A DNA stretch of 64,000 bases, from NCBI RefSeq assembly GCF_002954355.1, contig NZ_MQVV01000012.1, positions 496,001 to 560,000 on the forward strand, in the 5' to 3' direction. A program made the translations under genes and the position numbers. Source of the DNA: Nonlabens tegetincola. Its GTDB lineage: Bacteria > Bacteroidota > Bacteroidia > Flavobacteriales > Flavobacteriaceae. Under the pieces are notes generated by a model that was not told where the DNA came from, did no database searches, and saw only the letters and a list, made by a program, of their open reading frames with translations. Position 1 is the first letter of the stretch, and the number at the start of each line of letters is the position of its first letter. Shown in pieces: positions 29,578-39,252 of this stretch.

Positions 29578-29662
29578 ACACTTATGATGAATTTTTCCTT
29601 AGTTTTTAAATAATCACCTTCATTCATGTAAAGTAAATATACTCAATTAACCCTTAAATGAG

Positions 29663-29696
29663 AAAAGGCCAGTGATTAAGCAATCACCGACCCTTT
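29663..29696 (-). terminator. Terminator after the FAS1 lipoprotein gene
   Basis: On the minus strand GGTCGGTGATT-GCTT-AATCACTGGCC (two G-U pairs) is followed by TTTTCTCATTT. Confidence 0.75.
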
Positions 29697-29726
29697 CAAT
29701 CTACCAACCAAGGTTTTAAATATCTT

Positions 29727-30701
29727 CTATGGTCTTAGTACAAAGTCAATTGCGTGTACTACACCGTTAATACCTGTTACGTTTGTAACAATTACGTTAG
29801 TTTCAGTATTAGTTCCATCTGTAATTACTACACCATTTGTAGTATTGATAGTAAATGTTCCCATTGTTATTGGATCTACAACATCACCATCCATGATTGC
29901 CTCAGCTCTTACAGCTGCGCCAGACACTACATGATACAATAGAATATCACTCAAGTTATTTAATGCTAATACATCATTAATATTATTAAGCCCATCATTA
30001 GGATCTGCATCAATTAACGCTTGGAAAGCATCGTTTGTAGGAGCAAAAACAGTGAATGGTGGAGCAGGAGTTGCACTAGCATCTGTAGCAGATAATGCCG
30101 CAACTAAACCTTCTTGTGAAACTGCTGTAACTAAGTTACCGAAAGCTGGATTGTAAACAGCAAGATCAGCAACTGTAGGTAAAGGAATAACTGCATCCAT
30201 TACGTGCACTACACCATTATCAACTTCTATATTTACTTGAGCAGTGTCAATTGCTGCATTATTTACGGTAAATGCTGATGCATCAATATAAGCATCTAAA
30301 TTATTACCACTAGCATCAGTCGCCGAAGTTTTTACATAACCATCAACTAGATCACCACTTCTATTAACCGATCCTAAAACATGATTAAGAAGTACGTTTC
30401 TTAATACATCTGTTGGCACCGCATCTAGGCTTGCAAATCCATTAGCACTTAAAAAAGTAGCAAACGCCGTATCAGTTGGAGCAAATACGGTAAAAGTACC
30501 ATTACCATCTAGAGTTGCATCTAGACCAGTTCTCTCTAATGCAGCTCTTAATGATGTGAAGTTTGAGTTTGAAACAGTTAGGTCGTAAGCACTGTTATTT
30601 GAGTCAATGATGTTATCGTCATCATCGTCACAAGAGGTTAAGGTAAGTGAAGCTATAGCAAGAAAGCTAAATAGCAATGATTTAAGGTTTAAGCTTTTCA
30701 T
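29727..30701 (-). CDS. Lipoprotein with two fasciclin (FAS1) domains
   Basis: A 324-aa lipoprotein with signal MKSLNLKSLLFSFLAIASLT and lipobox LTSC (Cys24), followed by an acidic DDDDDN stretch. Asp right after the lipid Cys may affect sorting to the surface. FAS1 domain 1 is about residues 40-168 (TVFAPTDTAFATFLSANG, NGVVHVMDAVIPLP) and domain 2 about 172-324 (TVFAPTNDAFQALIDAD, NGVVHAIDFVLRP). FAS1 proteins mediate adhesion in the envelope or biofilm. It is monocistronic, with a terminator at 29663. Confidence 0.9.
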   Translation of the reverse strand: MKSLNLKSLLFSFLAIASLTLTSCDDDDDNIIDSNNSAYDLTVSNSNFTSLRAALERTGLDATLDGNGTFTVFAPTDTAFATFLSANGFASLDAVPTDVLRNVLLNHVLGSVNRSGDLVDGYVKTSATDASGNNLDAYIDASAFTVNNAAIDTAQVNIEVDNGVVHVMDAVIPLPTVADLAVYNPAFGNLVTAVSQEGLVAALSATDASATPAPPFTVFAPTNDAFQALIDADPNDGLNNINDVLALNNLSDILLYHVVSGAAVRAEAIMDGDVVDPITMGTFTINTTNGVVITDGTNTETNVIVTNVTGINGVVHAIDFVLRP

Positions 30702-30855
30702 GAGTATTATTTTTTAATTCATTTCAAAGAAACGAAAAGGTTTTCGTTATTTGTTTAATTATCTGTTAAAAAGATTAAACAAATTATAATAGAATCAAAT
30801 TGAACCACTATAAAGAGAAAAGATACTAGAATGAGAACCGCACAAATAGTTGCAT

Positions 30856-30863
30856 TATTTTTG
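30856..30863 (+). promoter_or_regulatory. -7 box TATTTTTG, 4 nt before mnmA ATG
   Basis: Perfect TAnnTTTG followed by CATC and the ATG at 30868. The box excludes the longer TTG-started frame at 30850, which would lie upstream of the transcription start. Confidence 0.65.
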
Positions 30864-30867
30864 CATC

Positions 30868-32064
30868 ATGGCAAAAGTAGTAGTAGGACTTAGTGGTGGC
30901 GTAGATAGTAGCGTCGCTGCACACTTGTTAAAGGAACAAGGTCACGAAGTAATTGGTTTATTCATGAAGAATTGGCACGATGATTCTGTGACTATAAGTG
31001 ATGAATGTCCTTGGTTGGAAGATTCAAATGACGCTATGCTAGTAGCGCAAAAGTTAGGAATACCTTTTCAAACGGTAGATTTAAGTGAGCAGTACAAAGA
31101 GCGCATTGTAAATTATATGTTTGACGAGTATGCAGTTGGTCGCACGCCTAACCCAGATGTACTTTGTAATCGTGAAATCAAATTTGATGTCTTTTTAGAT
31201 ATAGCTCTTGAGTTAGGAGCCGATTTTGTAGCAACTGGTCATTACTGTCAAAAAAGGACTAGTATGCTAGATGGTAAAGAAATTCACCACTTAGTCGCCG
31301 GTGCCGATCCTAATAAAGACCAAAGCTATTTCCTTTGTCAAGTATCTCAGGAACAACTAGCACGTACTCTTTTTCCAATTGGTCACCTGCAAAAGCCCGA
31401 AGTTCGTGAAATAGCTGCCGCCCAAGACTTGATTACGGCTGGTAAAAAAGATTCTCAAGGACTTTGCTTTATTGGTAAAGTGCGTTTACCAGATTTTCTA
31501 CAACAACAACTCAAACCTAAAGTAGGAGATATCGTAGAGGTACCAGCAAGTGTAAGCTTGCAAAAGTCGCAGGTGCCAGTTACCACTCTCGATAGTGACG
31601 ATGAGGTTGATGTAATTACGCTTTCGCGAAAGCGTACCTATCAAAAAAACGATGGTAAAATAGTTGGTTCACATCAAGGAGCTCATTTTTTTACTCGTGG
31701 ACAGCGTAGAGGTCTAGGAGTAGGAGGAACTCAAGAACCTTTGTTTGTGATTGAAACAGATGTAGAAACTAATACTATATATGTAGGTCAAAGTAAAAGT
31801 CATCCAGGTTTGTACCGTCGCGGCTTGTTTGTAAAAGAAAATGAAACGCACTGGATAAGACCAGACCTTGAAATAGCAGTAGGCGATAGTATGCCGGTGA
31901 TGGCTCGCATACGTTACAGGCAAGAATTAGAACCTGCGATTTTGTATAGAAAAGAAAACGGATTGTACGTTATCTTTGATAATGAGCAAAGTGCCATATC
32001 TGCAGGACAATTCGTAGCTTGGTACTTAGATTCAGAATGTATAGGATCTGGAGTAATCGCATAG
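30868..32064 (+). CDS. mnmA: tRNA-specific 2-thiouridylase MnmA
   Basis: Inserts sulfur at C2 of the wobble uridine U34 in Lys, Glu and Gln tRNAs. With the ATG at 30868 it is 398 aa, opening [18 protein letters not shown] (PP-loop SGGVDSS, 9-15). The catalytic cysteines are Cys100 ([14 protein letters not shown]) and Cys200 (DSQGLCFIG). The tRNA-binding central domain and beta-barrel follow ([18 protein letters not shown]-type [11 protein letters not shown]). The palindrome at 31619 is read as TLSRKR (251-256) in a variable stretch before [15 protein letters not shown]. The subtilase gene starts 1 nt after its stop. Confidence 0.96.
   Translation: MAKVVVGLSGGVDSSVAAHLLKEQGHEVIGLFMKNWHDDSVTISDECPWLEDSNDAMLVAQKLGIPFQTVDLSEQYKERIVNYMFDEYAVGRTPNPDVLCNREIKFDVFLDIALELGADFVATGHYCQKRTSMLDGKEIHHLVAGADPNKDQSYFLCQVSQEQLARTLFPIGHLQKPEVREIAAAQDLITAGKKDSQGLCFIGKVRLPDFLQQQLKPKVGDIVEVPASVSLQKSQVPVTTLDSDDEVDVITLSRKRTYQKNDGKIVGSHQGAHFFTRGQRRGLGVGGTQEPLFVIETDVETNTIYVGQSKSHPGLYRRGLFVKENETHWIRPDLEIAVGDSMPVMARIRYRQELEPAILYRKENGLYVIFDNEQSAISAGQFVAWYLDSECIGSGVIA
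31619..31634. repeat. Palindrome family, copy 7 (inside mnmA)
   Basis: Perfect CGCTTTCGCGAAAGCG read as T-L-S-R-K-R in MnmA, at residues 251-256. Confidence 0.92.
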
Positions 32065-32065
32065 T

Positions 32066-33628
32066 ATGAAAAAATGGTTGTTAATCTTATTTTTAATAAG
32101 CTATGGGCTAGATGCCCAAGAATGGCACGCTTGGGTGTATTTTACTGATAAGCCTAATGTTACTAGCTCCATTAACAACCCATCTACCATATTAACAGCT
32201 AGGGCCATAGCACGTAAAGCTAGACATGGAATTGTAATTGATCAACGAGACGTGCCTGTAAATCAACAATATGTAGCAGCAATTAAAAATGCTACGGGTA
32301 TTTCATATAAGGCTAAATCAAAATGGTTTAACTGCGTACACGTTACTGGTGCCGAGTTAGATTTAAGAGCTTTAGAAAATTTGAGTTTTGTTGATAGAGT
32401 AGAGTTTGCAGATCCATCAAAAAGTATTTCATCCACATCTCAAGATAAATTTACTCGTATGTCCAGTGCTCCCTATACTTATGGGAACGCCTTGAATCAA
32501 ATAGTAATGATGGGATTGGATAATTTGCACAATCAAGATTATACAGGAGATGGTGTACATGTTGCGGTGATGGATTCTGGTTTTCCTAATGTAGATAGTA
32601 TGTCTGGTTTTTCACAATTAAGAGGTCAGAATGGTATTTTAGGAGGTTATGACTTTGTAGATAGAAACGCTACATATGCTGATGATCATTTTCACGGTAC
32701 TTGGGTATTAAGTACTATGGCTGGTCATATAACCGGTCAATTTGAAGGAGCCGCTCCTAATGCAAGCTATTGGCTTTTTAGAACTGAGGAAGCAGCTCAA
32801 GAAACGCCAGCAGAATTATCCTATTGGGTAGCCGCTGCAGAACGTGCTGATTCTCTAGGAGTAGATGTGATCAATACTTCATTAGGTTATCTGGCATTTG
32901 ATAACGCTTCAGAAAGCTTGACTTATAATGATATGGATGGTCAAACTAGCTTTGCTTCACGTGGTGCAAACGTAGCTTTTGAGAAAGGAATGTTGGTGAT
33001 TACAAGTGCTGGAAACTCAGGAAATTCGACTAATCATCCCTATATTTCTTCTCCTGCTGATGCATCAGGTGCAATCGCAGTAGGTGCTGTTGACGCTAGC
33101 AGTCAACGTACAGTATTTTCAAGTATAGGTCCTTCATTTGATAATCGAATAAAACCAGATCTTGCTGCTCAAGGTGGTAATACGGCTATAATAGATCACA
33201 ATGATAATTTAAGAACTGCAAACGGTACAAGTTTTAGTAGTCCATTACTAGCTGGTGGCGTAGCTTGTTTACTAGAGGCATTTCCTAATTTGACTCCACA
33301 GCAGTTAAGAAGTGCACTAGAACAAAATGCTAGTCAATCTAACTCGCCCGATAATCTTCTGGGTTATGGTATTCCTGATTTTGGCTTACTTTTTCAAACT
33401 CTTTCTCAACTAGATCAATCTACCAAGGAAGTTAAATGGCACGTAGTGAATCAACACCTTTATTTGGATAAAGAATTATACCCCAAAATTCAAATATATT
33501 CTATTCAAGGACAGCTGTTAATAGATGCTGAAAATTCTGGCAGAATAGTTTTAACGGCTTTATCCAAAGGGGTTTACCTTCTTAAAGTTGATGAGAGTGG
33601 TAAGTGGTTAAAAATCGTTAATAAATAA
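32066..33628 (+). CDS. Secreted S8 subtilisin-like serine protease
   Basis: A 520-aa exported protease with signal peptide MKKWLLILFLISYGLDAQ. An inhibitor I9-like or pro region covers about residues 19-120. The catalytic triad is Asp170 (VAVMDSGFP), His210 (HFHGTWVLST) and Ser389 (NGTSFSSPLLAGG), with the oxyanion Asn in ITSAGNSGNS. The C-terminal 70 residues (LYPKIQIYSIQGQLLIDAEN, LSKGVYLLKVDESGKWLKI) look like a shortened T9SS sorting domain. Its ATG is 1 nt after the mnmA stop, so it is probably cotranscribed with this unrelated gene. It is convergent with pyrF at 5 nt. Confidence 0.88.
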   Translation: MKKWLLILFLISYGLDAQEWHAWVYFTDKPNVTSSINNPSTILTARAIARKARHGIVIDQRDVPVNQQYVAAIKNATGISYKAKSKWFNCVHVTGAELDLRALENLSFVDRVEFADPSKSISSTSQDKFTRMSSAPYTYGNALNQIVMMGLDNLHNQDYTGDGVHVAVMDSGFPNVDSMSGFSQLRGQNGILGGYDFVDRNATYADDHFHGTWVLSTMAGHITGQFEGAAPNASYWLFRTEEAAQETPAELSYWVAAAERADSLGVDVINTSLGYLAFDNASESLTYNDMDGQTSFASRGANVAFEKGMLVITSAGNSGNSTNHPYISSPADASGAIAVGAVDASSQRTVFSSIGPSFDNRIKPDLAAQGGNTAIIDHNDNLRTANGTSFSSPLLAGGVACLLEAFPNLTPQQLRSALEQNASQSNSPDNLLGYGIPDFGLLFQTLSQLDQSTKEVKWHVVNQHLYLDKELYPKIQIYSIQGQLLIDAENSGRIVLTALSKGVYLLKVDESGKWLKIVNK

Positions 33629-33633
33629 ATTAA

Positions 33634-34443
33634 CTACAACAGATTAGCCATTTGCAATTGTAGTTGCTGCGCTTTATCGCGGGCAGCTTTTTCAAAATCC
33701 TCATTTGATGACGCGTATATTATTCCTCTAGAGCTGTTTATAAGCAATCCTACATTTGAAGACTTTCCATATTTAACAACATCTTCAAGAGAACCACCTT
33801 GTGCACCTACACCTGGTACAAGTAGGAATGAATTTGGAATGATTTTTCTAATATCGGTTAGGAACTCAGCTTTGGTAGCTCCTACAACATACATTAATCT
33901 ATCACTATTATCGTATTGAGAGGCAGTCTGTAGTACTTGTTGATACAACGGCACAGCATCAACTTGCTTAGTTTGAAAATCAAAAGCTCCTTGATTTGAA
34001 GTAAGAGCAAGGAGAATTGCGTATTTATTATCGAACTGTAAAAATGGTTCAACAGAATCTTTACCCATATAGGGTGCTATTGTAACACTATCAAATTCTA
34101 AATCTTCGAAAAAAGCTTTGGCATATCTTGTTGAGGTATTCCCAATATCTCCACGTTTAGCATCGGCGATGGTAAAGTGATTAGGATAGTTTTCATTAAG
34201 ATAATTAATTGTTTTTTGTAAAGCTTGCCAACCTTTTACGCCATAGGCTTCAAAGAATGCAGTATTAGGTTTATAGGCTACACATAAATCATGTGTGGCG
34301 TCTATTATTGCCTTAGAAAATTCAAAAATAGGATCTTCTTTTTCTAATAAATGCGGTGGGATTTTATCTAAATCAACATCCAACCCTATACATAGGAATG
34401 ATTTCTTTTTGTGAATTTCGTTGGTAAGTTGCTCTAGAGTCAT
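33634..34443 (-). CDS. pyrF: Orotidine-5'-phosphate decarboxylase (type 2)
   Basis: Decarboxylates OMP to UMP in pyrimidine synthesis. The 269 aa fit the longer PyrF subfamily (pyrF2). The catalytic Asp/Lys block is [32 protein letters not shown] binds the substrate near the N-terminus; [12 protein letters not shown] and [13 protein letters not shown] form the phosphate site. It is transcribed in the same direction as prfA and purM but is separated from prfA by a terminator. Confidence 0.95.
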   Translation of the reverse strand: MTLEQLTNEIHKKKSFLCIGLDVDLDKIPPHLLEKEDPIFEFSKAIIDATHDLCVAYKPNTAFFEAYGVKGWQALQKTINYLNENYPNHFTIADAKRGDIGNTSTRYAKAFFEDLEFDSVTIAPYMGKDSVEPFLQFDNKYAILLALTSNQGAFDFQTKQVDAVPLYQQVLQTASQYDNSDRLMYVVGATKAEFLTDIRKIIPNSFLLVPGVGAQGGSLEDVVKYGKSSNVGLLINSSRGIIYASSNEDFEKAARDKAQQLQLQMANLL

Positions 34444-34501
34444 TAGTTATGGTTTTTGATAAAGTCTGTTGAATTGATTTGCCTTGGTAGAAAGCATAGT
34501 A

Positions 34502-34535
34502 TTTAAAAAAGTAAAGGATGGGTTATAGCCCATCC
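34502..34535 (-). terminator. Terminator overlapping the prfA stop codon
   Basis: On the minus strand GGATGGG-CTATAA-CCCATCC (34535-34516) is followed by TTTACTTTTTT. The prfA stop codon TAA (34525-34523) lies in the loop, so the last codons of prfA form the stem. Confidence 0.8.
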
Positions 34536-35599
34536 TCACTCATTTTCATTTTTTCTGTATTATCAACTAATTGTAATTCGTCAATAATTTTTTGAATATC
34601 ACCGTTGATGATGTTATCAAGATCATAGAGCGTCAAATTAATTCTATGATCCGTCACACGTCCTTGTGGATAATTATAGGTTCTAATTTTTGCACTACGG
34701 TCACCGCTACTTACCATACTTTTACGGCGTTCAGAGTCGGCTTCCATTTTCTTTGCAAGTTCCATTTCATAAAGCCTAGATCTCAATACCTTCAAAGCTT
34801 TTTCTAGGTTTTTATGTGAGGATTTTTGATCCTGACAGCTTACAATCATTCCGGTAGGTTCGTGGTGTAATTTAATCGCACTGTAAGTAGTGTTTACCGA
34901 TTGTCCACCAGGTCCTGTTGAGGTAGTACGCTCAATACGAACCTCAGTCATATCTAGTTCTACATCAAACTCCTCAGCCTCTGGTAATACCATTACGGTT
35001 GCAGCACTTGTATGAACCCTACCTTGTGTTTCAGTTTGTGGAACTCGTTGTACACGATGTACACCAGCTTCAAACTTAAGAGTTCCATATACGTCCTCAC
35101 CATTTACTTCAAAAATGATTTCTTTATAACCACCACTTGTACCTTCACTCACATCCATAACACTAGTACTCCAGCCTTTGCTAGAGCAGTATTTCTCGTA
35201 CATGCGGTATAGGTCACCTGCAAAAATACTAGCTTCATCACCACCAGTTCCTGCTCTTATTTCCATTACTGCATTCTTGGCATCTTCAGGATCTTTAGGA
35301 ATAAGCATCATGCGTATTTCTTCTTCAAGCCCAGGAATAGCCTCTTTTGCTTCATCATGTTGCATTTGAGCCATTTCTACCATATCTGGATCACTTCCAT
35401 CGGCAAGAATTTCTTTTGCCTCATCTAGATTTGCTACAAGGGTCATGTATTCCTCGCGCTTGTCCATCAATTTTTTGAGGTCTTTATATTCTTTAGTAAG
35501 TTGTACATATCGTTTTTGATCTGCGATTACATCAGGTTGAATGATCAAATCATTTACCTCGTCAAAACGATTTTTTACTATGTTTAATTTATCTATCAT
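34523..35599 (-). CDS. prfA: Peptide chain release factor 1
   Basis: RF1 recognises UAA and UAG and triggers peptide release. The 358 aa are a normal length. The catalytic GGQ lies in [21 protein letters not shown]. The codon-recognition tripeptide region is just upstream of it in domain 2 ([18 protein letters not shown]; the usual PAT is replaced by the PQT-like PQTETQ context, so the anticodon-mimic needs an alignment). The C-terminus MSEDGL is encoded within the terminator stem. It is downstream of purM by 77 bp, a gap that holds palindrome copy 8. Confidence 0.95.
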   Translation of the reverse strand: MIDKLNIVKNRFDEVNDLIIQPDVIADQKRYVQLTKEYKDLKKLMDKREEYMTLVANLDEAKEILADGSDPDMVEMAQMQHDEAKEAIPGLEEEIRMMLIPKDPEDAKNAVMEIRAGTGGDEASIFAGDLYRMYEKYCSSKGWSTSVMDVSEGTSGGYKEIIFEVNGEDVYGTLKFEAGVHRVQRVPQTETQGRVHTSAATVMVLPEAEEFDVELDMTEVRIERTTSTGPGGQSVNTTYSAIKLHHEPTGMIVSCQDQKSSHKNLEKALKVLRSRLYEMELAKKMEADSERRKSMVSSGDRSAKIRTYNYPQGRVTDHRINLTLYDLDNIINGDIQKIIDELQLVDNTEKMKMSEDGL

Positions 35600-35649
35600 G
35601 GTCTATCTCAAGTCTTGCGAAAATAATCAAAATTCGCTCTAGTTGTAGT

Positions 35650-35675
35650 TATTACGCTTTCGCGAAAGCGTAATA
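35650..35675. repeat. Palindrome family, copy 8 (26-bp extended, intergenic)
   Basis: The core CGCTTTCGCGAAAGCG (35655-35670) is extended by TATTA on the left and TAATA on the right, giving a perfect 26-bp palindrome, the longest in the window. It starts 2 nt after the purM stop codon (minus strand) and lies 51 nt before the prfA start. Confidence 0.93.
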
Positions 35676-35676
35676 T

Positions 35677-36855
35677 TTAATACTCAAAAGTTCCAAACTC
35701 ACTTTTTATGGTAAGTTTTTTCTTATCTGCTGCTTCAACTCGTCCAATAATTTGAGCATCCACATTAAAGGATTGGGAAATTTCAATGATTTGTTGTGCG
35801 ATATCCTTATCTACATACAGCTCCATACGATGTCCCATATTAAAGACCTGGTACATTTCTTTCCAATCTGTGCCAGACTCTTCTTGAATCATTTTGAATA
35901 ATGGTGGCAATTGGAACATATTGTCTTTTATGACATGTACGTTGTCTACAAAATGTAAAATTTTAGTTTGAGCTCCACCGCTGCAGTGTACCATCCCGTG
36001 AATGGAGGATTTTTTTACATCGCTAAGAATTTTTTTGATAATAGGAGCGTAGGTTCTAGTAGGTGATAATACCAATTTCCCTGCGTCCAAAGGACTGTTT
36101 GCTACATGATCGGTAAGTTGTTTACTGCCGCTGTAAACTAAATCTTCAGGAACTGCAGGATCGTAACTTTCCTTAAATTTTGATGCTAGGGTTTTATTAA
36201 AAACATCGTGTCTAGCACTAGTAAGTCCGTTTGATCCCATACCACCATTGTATTCACTTTCATAGGTGGCTTGACCGAAACTCGCTAAACCTACTATGAC
36301 GTCTCCTGGTTTAATATTTGCGTTGTCAATAACATCCTTGCGATTCATGCGTGCTGTTACTGTGGAATCCACGATAATGGTGCGTACTAGGTCGCCTACA
36401 TCTGCTGTTTCACCACCAGTAGAAATAATTTCTACGCCGTGTTTTTTAAGGTCTTTAATGAGTTCCTCTGTACCGTTGATAATAGCGCTTATGACTTCGC
36501 CAGGTATGTTGTTTTTGTTTCTACCGATAGTACTAGAAAGTAGAATATTATCGGTTGCACCTACACATAATAAATCATCAACATTCATTATAAGAGCATC
36601 TTGTGCAATACCTTTCCATACAGTGATGTCTCCAGTCTCTTTCCAATACATGTAGGCTAGGCTGGATTTTGTGCCAGCGCCGTCCGCGTGCATGATAAGG
36701 CAATGATCACTAGATCCCGTTAAATGATCTGGTACTATTTTACAAAAAGCTTTTGGGAATAATCCTTTGTCGACATTCTTAATAGCATTGTGAACGTCTT
36801 CTTTACCTGCGCTTACACCACGCTGTGCGTATCTTTTAGAAACATCTTGACTCAT
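35677..36855 (-). CDS. purM: Phosphoribosylformylglycinamidine cyclo-ligase (AIR synthase)
   Basis: Closes the imidazole ring to make AIR in purine synthesis, using ATP. It is 392 aa, longer than the ~345 aa of E. coli PurM but typical of Bacteroidota. The N-terminus RYAQRGVSAGKEDVHNAIK leads into HADGAGTKSSLAYMYWKET and MNVDDLLCVGATDNILLSSTIGRN. The second AIRS domain holds GGAQTKILHF. The ATG at 36855 lies 4 nt after a perfect -7 box, and that spacing is identical to rluF. Confidence 0.92.
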   Translation of the reverse strand: MSQDVSKRYAQRGVSAGKEDVHNAIKNVDKGLFPKAFCKIVPDHLTGSSDHCLIMHADGAGTKSSLAYMYWKETGDITVWKGIAQDALIMNVDDLLCVGATDNILLSSTIGRNKNNIPGEVISAIINGTEELIKDLKKHGVEIISTGGETADVGDLVRTIIVDSTVTARMNRKDVIDNANIKPGDVIVGLASFGQATYESEYNGGMGSNGLTSARHDVFNKTLASKFKESYDPAVPEDLVYSGSKQLTDHVANSPLDAGKLVLSPTRTYAPIIKKILSDVKKSSIHGMVHCSGGAQTKILHFVDNVHVIKDNMFQLPPLFKMIQEESGTDWKEMYQVFNMGHRMELYVDKDIAQQIIEISQSFNVDAQIIGRVEAADKKKLTIKSEFGTFEY

Positions 36856-36859
36856 GTTG

Positions 36860-36867
36860 CAAAGGTA
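36860..36867 (-). promoter_or_regulatory. -7 box TACCTTTG, 4 nt before purM ATG
   Basis: The minus strand reads TACCTTTG-CAAC-ATG, the same 15 bases as at rluF (27684-27698), though the genes are unrelated. Confidence 0.65.
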
Positions 36868-36970
36868 CTATTAGTTAGGTTGTTTTTTAGTATGAGATCT
36901 TCAAGTAATTTGATAGATATAAAACAGTTATTAAGAGAAATATGATACCACTACCTTATATAACTTTTAT

Positions 36971-37004
36971 AAAAAAGCCCCAGAAAATTTCTGGGGCTTT
37001 TAGA
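36971..37004 (-). terminator. Terminator after glnN
   Basis: AAAAGCCCCAG / CTGGGGCTTTT hairpin. On the minus strand the stem is followed by TTTTTTATAAAAG. Confidence 0.88.
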
Positions 37005-37019
37005 GTTATTAAAGAATTA

Positions 37020-39206
37020 TTATCTAGTAAATAACAATTCTCTGTATTTAGTTAAAGGCCAGATCTCGTCGTCCACCAATAACTCTAATTTATCACAGTG
37101 ATAACGTATAACGTCAAAGAATGGCTTTACATTATCGCAGTAAGCTGCGGCCGTTTTTTCAGCATTCTTTTCGTTATTTGCTTTTTTACGAGCATCGGTC
37201 ATGTCAGTAATTCCTGCATTGATTTTTTCAATGTGTTCTGAAATTGACTCGATAATGTTCATTTGCTCTTTAGCAATCTTCTTGAAGTCCTTACCGTAAA
37301 TTTCTTTTAAACCTTGAACGTTTTCAATTAAGGTGTTTTGATACTTTATAGCAGTAGGAATTACGTGGTTGCGTGCAATATCACCTAGAAGTCTACCTTC
37401 TATTTGAATGCGCATTGCGTATTCTTCTACCTCGATTTCATATCTAGCTTCACTTTCAACTTTGCTCATGATATTTAGTCTTTCAAACAGCTCAAGTGAC
37501 TGTTTTGAGACTTTTGCTTTTAAGGCAGTAGGAGTAGTTTTATTATTACTTAAACCACGCTTTTTAGCTTCTTTCTCCCATGCATCGCCATATCCATCAC
37601 CTTCAAATCTAATCTTTTTAGAGTCTTTAATGTATTCTCTTAATACATTAAAGATAGCCTCATCTTTCTTAAGTTTTTTATCTTTAATTAAAGAGTCAAC
37701 TTCTTGTTTAAATTCGATAAGCTGGTCTGCAACGATAGCATTAAGCACTGTCATTGGATTTGCACAGTTTGCAGTTGATCCTACGGCGCGCAATTCAAAT
37801 TTATTTCCTGTGAATGCAAATGGTGAAGTACGGTTACGATCAGTGTTGTCTAATATTACTTCTGGTATTTTGCCTACAACATTAAGTTTAAGATCTGTTT
37901 TTTCTTGAGGAGAAAGTTTACCATCAGTAACTTTTTCAAGCTCGTCTAAAACGTTAGTTAATTGAGAACCGATGAATACTGATATAATAGCAGGTGGAGC
38001 TTCATTTGCACCCAATCTGTGATCGTTAGAAGCACTAGCAATCGTTGCTCTAATAAGTTCTTCATGTTTATAAACTGCCTTAATGGTGTTTATAAAGAAA
38101 GTTAAGAACTGTAAGTTTTTCATAGGTGTCTTACCTGGTGATAATAAGTTTACACCTGTATTTGTAGCAAGAGACCAGTTATTGTGTTTTCCGCTACCGT
38201 TTACACCTGCGAAAGGTTTTTCATGGAAAAGAACCGTAAAACTGTGGCGAGCACTTACTTTTCTCATCACGTCCATTAGAAGCGAATTGTGATCTACTGC
38301 TAGATTTGCTTCTTCAAAAATAGGTGCTAATTCAAATTGATTAGGAGCTACTTCATTATGACGTGTTTTTACAGGTATACCTAAAAGCATACATTCAGTT
38401 TCAAGATCACGCATGAAATTCATCACTCTTGAAGGAATAGATCCAAAGTAATGATCATCTAATTGTTGTCCCTTGGCACTTGCATGACCTAAAAGAGTTC
38501 TACCAGCTAGAACTAGATCTGGGCGTGAATTTGCAAGAGCACTATCGATTAAGAAATATTCTTGTTCCCATCCTAAAGTTGCAGTAACCTTAGATACGTT
38601 CTTATCAAAATATTTACAAACGTCCGTAGCTGCTTGGTCTATCGTTTGTAACGATCTAAGTAAAGGTGTTTTGTAATCCAGAGCTTCACCTGTATAAGCT
38701 ACAAAAACTGTAGGGATACATAAAGTGGTACCCATGATAAATGCAGGAGATGTAGGGTCCCAAGCTGTATATCCACGAGCTTCAAATGTATTACGAATAC
38801 CACCATTTGGAAACGACGATGCATCTGGTTCTTGCTGTACTAATTGTCCACCACCGAATTTTTCAATCACTTCACCATCCATTTCCAATTCAAAAAAGGC
38901 GTCGTGTTTCTCAGCAGTTGCACCAGTTAATGGTTGAAACCAGTGTGTGTAGTGCGTAGCACCATTTTGTATAGCCCATTCCTTCATACCTGTAGATATG
39001 TGGTCTGCTACCTCACGGCTTATTTTAGAACCGTTAGTCATTGCGTCTAAAACACTTTTAAAAGCTTCTTTAGTAAGATGCTGTCTCATAGCAGCCTTAT
39101 TGAAAACATGCTTTCCAAAAATCTCGCTACGTCTTGCTGGTTCATTAACTTGAACTGGTTTGCGATTCAAAGTTTCTTTGATCGCTTGAAATCTTAAAGT
39201 GGACAT
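37020..39206 (-). CDS. glnN: Glutamine synthetase type III
   Basis: ATP-dependent glutamine synthesis from glutamate and ammonia. The 728 aa are the GSIII size, a large dodecameric form typical of Bacteroidota and distinct from GSI (~450 aa). The GSIII N-terminal region has IFGKHVFNKAAMRQHL and the barrel strand ATHYTHWFQPLTG. Active-site blocks include GWEQEYFLID, TRHNEVAPNQFELAP, VNGSGKHNNWSLATN and the arginine-rich NRTSPFAFTGNKFELRAVGS. It has its own promoter (39235-39242) and terminator (36971). A strong inverted repeat lies just upstream of the promoter. Confidence 0.95.
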   Translation of the reverse strand: MSTLRFQAIKETLNRKPVQVNEPARRSEIFGKHVFNKAAMRQHLTKEAFKSVLDAMTNGSKISREVADHISTGMKEWAIQNGATHYTHWFQPLTGATAEKHDAFFELEMDGEVIEKFGGGQLVQQEPDASSFPNGGIRNTFEARGYTAWDPTSPAFIMGTTLCIPTVFVAYTGEALDYKTPLLRSLQTIDQAATDVCKYFDKNVSKVTATLGWEQEYFLIDSALANSRPDLVLAGRTLLGHASAKGQQLDDHYFGSIPSRVMNFMRDLETECMLLGIPVKTRHNEVAPNQFELAPIFEEANLAVDHNSLLMDVMRKVSARHSFTVLFHEKPFAGVNGSGKHNNWSLATNTGVNLLSPGKTPMKNLQFLTFFINTIKAVYKHEELIRATIASASNDHRLGANEAPPAIISVFIGSQLTNVLDELEKVTDGKLSPQEKTDLKLNVVGKIPEVILDNTDRNRTSPFAFTGNKFELRAVGSTANCANPMTVLNAIVADQLIEFKQEVDSLIKDKKLKKDEAIFNVLREYIKDSKKIRFEGDGYGDAWEKEAKKRGLSNNKTTPTALKAKVSKQSLELFERLNIMSKVESEARYEIEVEEYAMRIQIEGRLLGDIARNHVIPTAIKYQNTLIENVQGLKEIYGKDFKKIAKEQMNIIESISEHIEKINAGITDMTDARKKANNEKNAEKTAAAYCDNVKPFFDVIRYHCDKLELLVDDEIWPLTKYRELLFTR

Positions 39207-39234
39207 TTTAATAGATTTAATAAAAAATACAGTG

Positions 39235-39242
39235 CAAAAATA
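39235..39242 (-). promoter_or_regulatory. -7 box TATTTTTG of glnN
   Basis: The minus strand reads TATTTTTG, 28 nt before the glnN ATG. The -33 region is occupied by the inverted repeat at 39253-39286. Confidence 0.6.
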
Positions 39243-39252
39243 CTATAATAAT

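Noticed and set aside
37408-37908. 166-aa plus-strand frame opposite glnN
   Set aside because: It is a shadow of glnN, with a Ser/Leu-rich composition and no family likeness.
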